Below are positions 53,085 to 61,293 of a DNA stretch of 64,000 nt, piece by piece; the stretch's first letter is position 1; each line of letters starts with the position of its first letter. A model generated the notes under the pieces. The model saw only the letters and a list, made by a program, of their open reading frames with translations. It searched no databases and was not told where the DNA came from. This DNA comes from Steinernema hermaphroditum. Lineage: Eukaryota; Nematoda; Chromadorea; Rhabditida; Steinernematidae. The stretch is from NCBI GenBank assembly GCA_030435675.1, contig CM059625.1, forward strand, positions 8,370,001 through 8,434,000, in the 5' to 3' direction. A program made the translations under genes and the position numbers.

Positions 53085-54394
53085 AGGCACTTCTGTTGAC
53101 GCAATCTGACCCTCTAAGAGGAACATCTGCACGGGAAACGCCTCGTAGGCACTTCTGTTGGTGGAACCTGACTCTCTACGAGGCATCTCTACGCGGGAAA
53201 CGCCTCGGAGGCACTTCTGTTGGGGGAATCTGACACTCTTCGAGGCACCTCTACACGGGAAACGCCTCGGAGGCACTTCTTTTGGGGGAATCTGACACTC
53301 TAAGAGGAACATCTGCAAGGGAAACGCCTCGTAGGCACTTCTGTTGACGGAATCTGACCCTCTAAGAGGAACATCTGCACGGGAAACGCCTCGGAGGCAC
53401 TTCTGTTGGGGGAATCTGACACTCTTCGAGGCACCTCTACACGGGAAACGCCTCGGAGGCACTTCTTTTGGGGGAATCTGACACTCTAAGAGGAACATCT
53501 GCAAGGGAAACGCCTCGTAGGCACTTCTGTTGACGGAATCTGACCCTCTAAGAGGAACATCTGCACGGGAAACGCCTCGTAGGTACTTCTGTTGGTGGAA
53601 CCTGACTCTCTACGAGGCATCTCTACGCGGGAAACGCCTCGTAGGCACTTCTGCTTGTTGGATCTGACTCTCTAAGAGGCATCTCTACGCGGGAAACGCC
53701 TCGGAGGCACTTCTGTTTGTTGGATCTGACCCTCTACGAGGCACCTCTGCACGGGAAACGCCTCGTAGGCACTTCTGTTGGTGGAATCTGACTCTCTACG
53801 AGGCATCTCTACGCGGGAAACGCCTCGGAGGCACTTCTGTTGGTGGAATCTGACTCTCTACGAGGCATCTCTACACGGGAAACGCCTCAGAGGCACTTCT
53901 GCTTGTTGGATCTGACTCTCTAAGAGGCATCTCTACGCGGGAAACGCCTCGGAGGCACTTCTGTTTGTTGGATCTGACCCTCTACGAGGCACCTCTGCAC
54001 GGGAAACGCCTCGTAGGCACTTCTGTTGGTGGAATCTGACTCTCTACGAGGCATCTCTACGCGGGAAACGCCTCGGAGGCACTTCTGTTGGTGGAATCTG
54101 ACACTCTTCGAGGCACCTCTACACGGGAAACGCCTCAGAGGCACTTCTGTTGGGGGAATCTGACACTCTTCGAGGCACCTCTACACGGGAAACGCCTCGG
54201 AGGCACTTCTGTTGGTGGAATCTGACTCTCTACGAGGCATCTCTACGCGGGAAACGCCTCGGAGGCACTTCTGTTGGTGGAATCTGACCCTCTACGAGGC
54301 ACCTCTGCACGGGAAACGCTTCGGAGGCACTTCTGTTGGTGGAATCTGACTCTCTACGAGGCACCTCTGCGCGGGAAACGCCTCGGAGGCTTAC
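53085..54394. repeat. 62-bp tandem array, block I (about 21 units)
   Basis: Monomers are phased by CGCCTCGGAGGCACTTCTG; for example CGCCTCG occurs at 53,139, 53,201, 53,263 and 53,325, spacing 62. Several monomer types alternate: TGTTGACGGAATC with CTAAGAGGAACATC; TGTTGGTGGAACC with CTACGAGGCATC; TGTTGGGGGAATC with CTTCGAGGCACC; and TTTTGGGGG with CTAAGAGG. Each unit holds the near-palindrome GCCTCGGAGGC. On the minus strand the block begins exactly where the last exon of Patched copy B ends, so it looks intronic to that copy. Short open frames across it (for example 53,504 to 53,007) are by-products of the repeat; no gene is supported. Confidence 0.95.
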
Positions 54395-54396
54395 TG
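54388..54396 (-). other. Splice donor at the exon/62-bp satellite boundary
   Basis: The last recognised exon of Patched copy B ends CTCAACA and is followed at once by GTAAGCCTCCGAGGCG. The GTAAG is a good donor, and the bases after it already match the 62-bp monomer, read on the minus strand as CAGAAGTGCCTCCGAGG. The change from coding exon to satellite therefore falls within a few bases of the donor. Whether it is used is not shown by the sequence. Confidence 0.6.
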
Positions 54397-55947
54397 TTGA
54401 GCATGTAAGCATGAAATCTATCAGGTTGGAGATGGAACTTCTGATCGGTACTATTCAAATATTCCTTATGCTTGTCGAAATATTTGCAGTAATCAAACGC
54501 ATTACGCGCTGTCGACGGACAGTCTGGGTTGTAAGGGTCACTGCAATGCCGGCCGATATAGCCTTGGCCGATTCCGGACTGAAGCATAAAAACAGTCAGA
54601 ATATTCAATTTTTTCTTACCGTTTCAAAACAAGAAGCCAAAGTGCCCATGGCATCAGCAATATCTTTAAACAATTTAACGTCCTCTTCCGGCTTGAACGT
54701 TGACCACGAAACTGGCAAATCGTGTGCTGTATTCAAGAGATATGCAACGAGACCCAACTCCCTAAAAACGGATGTGTACTGATCTACTTGTTAATATGTA
54801 CACACTCAGACTTAAAGGTGGATCAGGCCCAATAGGCTTCGCCCGTTCCCAAAAGCAGTCCAAAGGTGTCATCCATGCACAAAGCACGAGTTTCTGTAGC
54901 AATGGAGCGTAATCCTGAACATCTGAAGACATTTTTGCTGGATCAATACCGCCGGGTTTGAAGCAAATATCTCGAAGGGTCCAATTGCTAAAACTCGAAA
55001 TGGTAGCACACCAACAATATCACAATACACATACAATCCGTCAACGTTGACAGCGAGTCCAGTAATTTCAGAGACAAGATCAACATGTCGTAAGAGACCA
55101 TCGCTAGTCAAAATGTTTTCGTCGCCCCTTTCCACGGTTTGAACAACGACCTGAAGAGAGCGAACAGTGATAAAATTTAAGAGGGCTTAAATACCTGGTA
55201 TCCACCTTCCGATGGTTTCTCTTGGGCAAGATTTGCTAACTTTTCATCTGTGTGTTCACGTATCCAATGAAGGTCATCAGATTATGTCCAATTTGTTTTA
55301 CCATACTTCGTCTCCATATTGGAGAGATAAGTTAGCTCCGCATCTAAGCGTCCACCCTTTAAACAAATGCGCAGTTCAAAGAGCATGAATATTTCACGGC
55401 GCAACTTACTGACAACCCACAATTTGACAATATCAGTTTCGATCTTCACATACTGTAATACGTAACACGACAATGAAAACAACTCCAGGATGGAACTAAT
55501 CACAAAGCACGGCTTCCTTTGAATGTAACATTCAAGCCAGAAGAGACAGCGCTGGAGAAAACTGCGCGAATAGAGCGCCGCCTTGCTCCCGTATGCTTTT
55601 CCCTAAATTGCTTTCTGGATCACCTTTCATGAAGTTAGTACAAACCCGTTGAATCTGTTGAAGCGTCATGTCCGCGTCGCACCATGTTGGGCGCTGGGCG
55701 AACTCTCGCTTCCATTTTTCCGAATAATCACCTGAATCGGAATTCCCTATCAGCAGCTTATCAAGGCACTAAAGGGACGAATAAATTCGAGATTTTAAAA
55801 TGAAAGTGCATGCACTCACGTCAACGCCACCGGGACTCTGCAGACGGACAAACTCTTCACCAGCAAAATCGCCATTTCTACTTCCTAAGTTCAAAAGACG
55901 TTGTGTAGATCTACTGTTGTGTGCACCACCAGATACCACACTTCGTT
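54395..55947 (-). CDS. ptc: Patched N-terminal part, 3' end missing (copy B)
   Basis: Patched is a 12-pass RND-type membrane protein that moves sterol-like lipids and, outside nematodes, restrains Hedgehog signalling. Proposed exons on the minus strand are 55,947-55,820, 55,768-55,646, 55,602-55,414, 55,356-55,302, 55,247-55,195, 55,150-55,029, 54,987-54,802, 54,761-54,620 and 54,578-54,395. Introns are 40-57 nt with compatible phases, giving about 394 codons without a stop. Patched landmarks appear in order: WCDADMTLQQ near the N-terminus, LYSRSFLQR before membrane segment 1, TDIVKLWV, GGRLDAELTY, TPLDCFWERAK and GIGQGYIGRHC with NPDCPSTA in extracellular domain 1. The first exon is uncertain: no start Met is visible in it, and an in-frame TAA at 55,970-55,972 means the acceptor must lie after it. 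The 55,414/55,356 intron is also open in frame, so it could be coding. The last exon ends at a GTAAG donor that enters 62-bp repeats, and the rest of the gene is not found downstream in the window. It could be an intact gene with a huge intron or a truncated copy. Confidence 0.88.
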
Positions 55948-56588
55948 CTGCACCAGGAGGTTCGTTGTGTTAGCATCCCAAGGCAGATCTTTTTGCCCTG
56001 ACAGTCTGAAATCGGAAAAAACTTAGCACATATTCAGCATACCCATATCAAAATCAAAACAATATCCAATATAGAATAGAGCAAATGTGGTTGAAATAAT
56101 AAATAGCGCGCGAGGAATCGCAAAGCACTCCACGAATACAATCGCCAATCGTGCTTGATAGCTTTGTCGAATACAAGAAAACTATACGCGGATTGAAATA
56201 GTGAAAAAATCACCCGTTACCGGAAGAGCATGGAATCATGCTGCAGAAAATGTGGATTTTCGGCTCAACCCGAGTACAACTCTGGTGCTAGAAATAAATC
56301 TTTCCGAGCGAATTAGAATTTGACGTGACACATATGCAATCACCGAACACAAAACCGCCCAACATTGCAAAGATTGGGAGTGCGATGAGCGAACGCACGA
56401 AGTTCGCATGTTCGGTCATCGTTTTCAAGGCGCTGGTTCAGATTTCTCGGTCTCGCCGCGTGATGTTAAGGCCAAGTGTGTTCCGGTATAAATGCGTCCT
56501 ATAGGCACTTCTGTTGACGGAATCTGACCCTCTAAGAGGAACATCTGCACGGGAAACGCCTCGTAGGCACTTCTGTTGGTGGAACCTG
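55714..56588. repeat. Segmental duplication, right copy (875 bp)
   Basis: The partner of 52,296-53,170, matching at a constant offset of 3,418 with one substitution found. Here the Patched exon continues past the breakpoint, so this is the parental arrangement and the left copy is the broken one. Between the exon (to 55,947) and the 62-bp array (from 56,503) lie about 555 bp. They contain the small hydrophobic open frame at 56,288-56,419 and another short open stretch around 56,023-56,181 preceded by an AG. Neither is recognised, and I see no clear promoter there. Confidence 0.95.
56288..56419 (-). CDS. Small hydrophobic open frame, right duplicate (unrecognised)
   Basis: Forty-three codons from an ATG at 56,419 to a TAG at 56,288. 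The N-terminal half is hydrophobic (RSLIALPIFAMLGGFVFG) and could span a membrane once; the rest is polar (CVTSNSNSLG). It lies about 85 bp from the 62-bp array and roughly 340 bp upstream of the first recognised Patched exon on the same strand. It may be a first exon of that gene by splice phase (see the left duplicate), a short unrelated exon, or chance. No family is recognised. Confidence 0.3.
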   Translation of the reverse strand: MTEHANFVRSLIALPIFAMLGGFVFGDCICVTSNSNSLGKIYF

Positions 56589-58657
56589 ACACTCTTCGAG
56601 GCACCTCTACACGGGAAACGCCTCGGAGGCACTTCTGTTGGTGGAACCTGACTCTCTACGAGGCATCTCTACGCGGGAAACGCCTCGGAGGCACTTCTGT
56701 TGGGGGAATCTGACACTCTTCGAGGCACCTCTACACGGGAAACGCCTCAGAGGCACTTCTGTTGGGGGAATCTGACTCTCTACGAGGCATCTCTACGCGG
56801 GAAACGCCTCGGAGGCACTTCTGTTGGGGGAATCTGACACTCTTCGAGGCACCTCTACACGGGAAACGCCTCAGAGGCACTTCTGTTGGGGGAATCTGAC
56901 TCTCTACGAGGCATCTCTACGCGGGAAACGCCTCAGAGGCACTTCTGTTGGGGGAATCTGACACTCTAAGAGGAACATCTGCACGGGAAACGCCTCGTAG
57001 GCACTTCTGTTTGTTGGATCTGACTCTCTACGAGGCATCTCTACGCGGGAAACGCCTCGGAGGCACTTCTGTTGACGGAATCTGACACTCTTCGAGGCAT
57101 CTCTACGCGGGAAACGCCTCGGAGGCACTTCTGTTGGGGGAATCTGACATTCTTCGAGGCACCTCTACACGGGAAACGCCTCAGAGGCACTTCTGTTGGG
57201 GGAATCTGACACTCTTCGAGGCACCTCTACACGGGAAACGCCTGAGAGGCACTTCTGTTGGGGGAATCTGACACTCTTCGAGGCACCTCTACACGGGAAA
57301 CGCCTCAGAGGCACTTCTGTTGGGGGAATCTGACTCTCTACGAGGCATCTCTACGCGGGAAACGCCTTGAAGGCAGTTCTTTTGGGGGAATCTGACACTC
57401 TAAGAGGAACATCTGCACGGGAAACGCCTCGTAGGCACTTCTGTTTGTTGGATCTGACTCTCTACGAGGCATCTCTACGCGGGAAACGCCTCGGAGTCAC
57501 TTCTGTTGGGGGAATCTGACACTCTTCGAGGCACCTCTACACGGGAAACGCCTCAGAGGCACTTCTGTTGGGGGAATCTGACTCTCTACGAGGCATCTCT
57601 ACGCGGTAAACGCCTCGGAGGCACTTCTGTTTGTTGGATCTGACCCTCTACGAGGCACCTCTGCACGGGAAACGCCTCGGAGGCACTTCTGTTGGTGGAA
57701 TCTGACACTCTTCGAGGAACCTCTACACGGGAAACGCCTCGGAGGCACTTCTGTTGGGGGAATCTGACACTCTTCGAGGCACCTCTACACGGGAAACGCC
57801 TCAGAGGCACTTCTGTTGGGGGAATCTGACACTCTTCGAGGCACCTCTACACGGGAAACGCCTCAGAGGCACTTCTGTTGGGGGAATCTGACACTCTTCG
57901 AGGCACCTCTACACGGGAAACGCCTCAGAGGCACTTCTTTTGGGGGAATCTGACACTCTAAGAGGAACATCTGCACGGGAAACGCCTCTTAGGCACTTCT
58001 GTTTGTTGGATCTGACTCTCTACGAGGCATCTCTACGCGGGAAACGCCTCGGAGTCACTTCTGTTGAGGGAATCTGACACTCTTCGAGGCATATCTACGC
58101 GGGAAACGCCTCGGAGGCACTTCTGTTGGGGGAATCTGACACTTTTCGAGGCACCTCTACACGGGAAACGCCTCAGAGACACTTCTGTTGGGGGAATCTG
58201 ACAATCTAAGAGGAACATCTGCACGAGAAACCCCTCGTAGGCACTTCTGTTTGTTGGATCTGATTCTCTACGAGGCATCTCTACGCGGGAAACGCCTCGG
58301 AGGCACTTCTGTTGAGGGAATCTGACACTCTTCGAGGCACCTCTACACGGGAAACGCCTCAGAGGCACTTCTGTTGGGGGAATCTGACACTCTTCGAGGC
58401 ACCTCTACACGGGAAACGCCTCAGAGGCACTTCTGTTGGGGGAATCTGACACTCTTCGAGGCACCTCTACACGGGAAACGCCTCAGAGGCACTTCTTTTG
58501 GGGGAATCTGACACTCTAAGAGGAACATCTGCACGGGAAACGCCTCTTAGGCACTTCCGTTTGTTGGATCTGACTCTCTACGAGGCATCTCTACGCGGGA
58601 AACGCCTCGGAGGCACTTCTGTTGAGGGAATCTGACACTCTTCGAGGCACCTCTACG
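56503..58657. repeat. 62-bp tandem array, block II (about 35 units)
   Basis: Same monomer family as block I, upstream of Patched copy B. It contains a longer-range duplication: the rare words CGCCTCGGAGTCAC (57,487 and 58,045) and CGCCTCTTAGGCAC (57,983 and 58,541) are each repeated exactly 558 bp apart, which is nine monomers. A TTGAGGGAATC subtype recurs at the right end. At about 58,657 the monomer breaks off at CTCTACGCATCTGAGCG and passes into a different minisatellite. The open frames seen across it are repeat artefacts. Confidence 0.95.
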
Positions 58658-59460
58658 CATCTGAGCGAGCATCTGATCTCCTGAGCACGCATCTGATCAC
58701 CTGGGCGCGCAACGGAGCATCTGGGCGAGCATCGGAGCAAGCATCTGAGCGAGCATCTGAACTCCTGAGCACGCATCTAAGCATCTCGGCGCGCAACGGA
58801 GCAAGCATCCGAGAGGGCATCTAAGCATCTGAGCGAGCATCTGATCTCCGGAGCACGCATAGGAGCATCTGGGCGAGCATCGGAGCAAGCGTCCGAGAGG
58901 GCATCTAAGCATCTGAGCGAGCATCTGATCACCTGGGCACGCATCGGAGCATCTGGGCCAGCATCGGAACAAGCATCTGAGCGGGCACCTAAGCATCCGA
59001 GCGAGCATCTAAGCATCGTAGAAGGCCTCGGAGCAGGCATCTAAGCATCCCAGCGAGCATCTGATCTCCTGAGCACGCATCGGAGCATCTGGGCGAGCAT
59101 CGGAGCAAGCATCTGAGCGGGCATCTAAGTATCTTAGCGGGTGTCGCGCATGCATCTCAGCAGTCTTCTAGGTATCATCTGAGCAAGCATCACAGCGTCG
59201 GAGAAAGAATCTCAGCAGTCTTCTATGCATCGGAGCGTCGGAGCAAGCATCTAACCAGTGCCCTAGGCATCTAGGCGAGCATCGGAGCAAGCATCTGAGC
59301 GGGCATGTAAGCATCGTAGAAGGCCTCTGAGCATGCATCTAAGCACCATGACAGTCTTCTGAGCATCTGAGCGGGCATGTGACCATTTGAGCGAGCATCA
59401 GAGTGGGCATCTAAGTATCCTGGTAGGCATCAGGGCATCTCAGGGCCTGAGCATGTGAGC
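58658..59460. repeat. Degenerate short-unit minisatellite (GAGCATCTG words)
   Basis: A patchwork of short related words: GCATCTGAGCGA, GCATCTGATCTCCTGAGCAC, GCATCGGAGCATCTGGGCGA and GGAGCAAGCATC. The basic step is roughly 10-12 bp, with larger imperfect periods. Copies are much more diverged than in the 62- or 92-bp satellites. Minus-strand open frames such as 59,008 to 58,697, rich in Arg, Cys, Leu and Ala, come from the repeat and show no known domain. I see no gene. Confidence 0.8.
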
Positions 59461-60289
59461 GGGCACCTGAGCATCTGAGCTGCCCGGAGAAAAGGTGAGC
59501 TTGGATCGGTAACAAGATGAGCATGGACGGGCATACTGTGTGGCATGGACTCTGCGCAAGCATCGGATAGGGGGACAGCTGAGGCATGGACCGGAAAATA
59601 AGTGAGCATGGTGCGGGGTTAGGATCAATCATGGGTCGAGGATAAGTTAAGGAATTCATCGGATCAGAGGTAAGGCAAGAGCGGAGCATAGGATAAGGTC
59701 GGGAATGGATGGGATTGGAGCATGCATCTGATCAGCTGAGCACCTGTGCGCATCTAAGCATCTGATCGGGCATTTGATGATTTAAGCAGGCGATAAGTAT
59801 CGAAGCAGACCTCTGAACAGGCATCGGAGCAGACCTCTGAGCATCTCGGGGCCTCTGAGCGAGCATGTGAGAATCCGAGCTTAGGCATGGGGATAGGTAT
59901 TCATCGGATCACACATGAAGAAAGAGGGGATGGGACATTGACTGCGGCAGAAATGAGCATGGACCGGGGAAGGGACAAGGCTTGCACCGGGGCAGAGGTA
60001 AGCAAGCATCTGAGGATCTTAGAAGGATGAGTATGAAGGGTGCATGGGATGATGCATTGATCGGGCAGTTGATTTGAGAATGTGTGGAATGGAGCGGTGG
60101 AGTGTAGACGTAGACAGCATCAGTTTCAGACATCGTGGTCAGATCAGACACGAGACAGTTTCATATAGCAGGGTCAGAGGGGGGCAAAAAGCATGAAAGC
60201 ATTGAGCATTTCGCACGGGGAAAAAGCAAAAGCATTTAGCATAAAGCAACCTAGACGTGAAGGCCGCCGTAGGAGGCCTGAGCGGCTAG
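59461..60289. repeat. Decayed tail of the minisatellite, no gene seen
   Basis: Traces of the same words continue (GAGCATGGACCGGGG, GCATCTGATCAGC, CATCGGAGCAGACC) but the phase is lost, and more ordinary sequence appears, for example around 59,500-59,700 and 60,050-60,180. The stretch 60,180-60,285 has AGCAT/AAAGCA words. Open frames here are under 95 codons and I recognise no family. It passes into the next 62-bp block at about 60,290. Confidence 0.6.
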
Positions 60290-61240
60290 TCTGACCCTCT
60301 AAGAGGCACCTGTACGCGGGAATCGCCTCGGAAGCACTTCTGTTGGTGGAGTCTGACCCTCTAAGAGGCACCTGTACGCGGGAATCGCCTCGGAGGCACT
60401 TCTGTTGAGGGAATCTGACCCTTTAAGAGGCACCTCTGCACGGTAAACGCCTCGTAGGCACTTTTGTTTGTTGGATCTGACACTCTTCGAGGCATCTCTA
60501 CGCGGGAAACGCCTCGGAGGCACTTCTGTTTGTTGGATCTGACACTCTTCGAGGCACCTCTACACGGGAAACGCCTCAGAGACACTTCTGTTGGGGGAAT
60601 CTGACACTCTTCGAGGCACCTCTGCAAGAGAATCGCCTCGGAGGCACTTCTGTTTGTTGTATCTGACTCTCTACGAGGCATCTCTACGCGGGAAACGCCT
60701 CCGAGGCACTTCTCTTTGTTGGATCTGACCCTCTACGAGGCATCTCTACGCGGGAAACGCCTCGGAGGCACTTCTGTTGAGGGAATCTGACCCTATAACA
60801 GGCACCTCTGCATGGGAAACGCCTCGGAGGCACTTCTGTTTCTTGGATCTGACACTCTTCGAGGCACCTCTACACGGGAAACGCCTCGGAGGCACTTCTG
60901 TTTGTTGGATCTGACACTCTTCGAGGCACCTCTACACGGGAAACGCCTCGGAGGCAGTTCTGTTTGTTGGATCTGACTCTCTACGAGGCACCTCTGCACG
61001 GGAAACGCATCGGAGGCACTTCTGTTGGTGGAATCTGACCCTCTAAGAGGCACCTCTGCGCGGGAAACGCCTCGGAGGCACTTCTGTTGGTGGAATCTGA
61101 CCCTCTAAGAGGCACCTCTGCACGGGAAACGCCTCGGAGGCACTTCTTTCGGGGGAATCTGACACTCTTCGAGGCACCTCTGCACGGGAAACGCCTCGGA
61201 GGCACTTCAGTTTGTGGGATCTGACCCTCTTCGAGACGCC
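60290..61240. repeat. 62-bp tandem array, block III (about 15 units)
   Basis: Monomers of the same family, with a higher share of the TGTTTGTTGGATCTGAC subtype and a GGGAATCGCC variant at the left end. The block lies just past the stop codon of Patched copy A, separated from it by only about 53 bp (61,241-61,293), which contains no recognised element. It therefore forms the 3' flank of copy A, and possibly part of its untranslated region. Confidence 0.95.
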
Positions 61241-61293
61241 TAGGTTGCGTTGTTGTTGATTGCAACTACTGTTTCAGCTGAATAAGGCGAAGA

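Larger units (their letters stand above)
52296..53170. repeat. Segmental duplication, left copy (875 bp)
   Basis: This segment matches 55,714-56,588 base for base at a constant offset of 3,418. The only difference I find is in the first 62-bp unit (GACGCAATC here, GACGGAATC in the right copy). From right to left it holds the edge of a 62-bp array, about 550 bp of AT-richer DNA with no recognised gene (including the small hydrophobic open frame ending at 53,001), and the Patched exon fragment. Its left limit is the satellite junction. On the right the copies diverge once both are inside 62-bp repeats of different monomer order. Confidence 0.95.

Noticed and set aside
53007..53504. Open frames across the 62-bp blocks (also 54,144-53,920, 57,810-57,586, 58,368-58,033, 60,681-60,361 and others)
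   Set aside because: They are translations of the tandem repeat in rotating frames, with no membrane, catalytic or binding motif and no conserved start.
54336..54782. 148-codon plus-strand open frame opposite Patched copy B
   Set aside because: It lies antisense to well-supported Patched exons and shows no recognisable family; it is a shadow of the real gene.
58697..59040. Cys/Arg-rich minus-strand open frames in the minisatellite
   Set aside because: Overlapping frames of the same degenerate repeat; the Cys pattern follows the repeat period, not a known fold.
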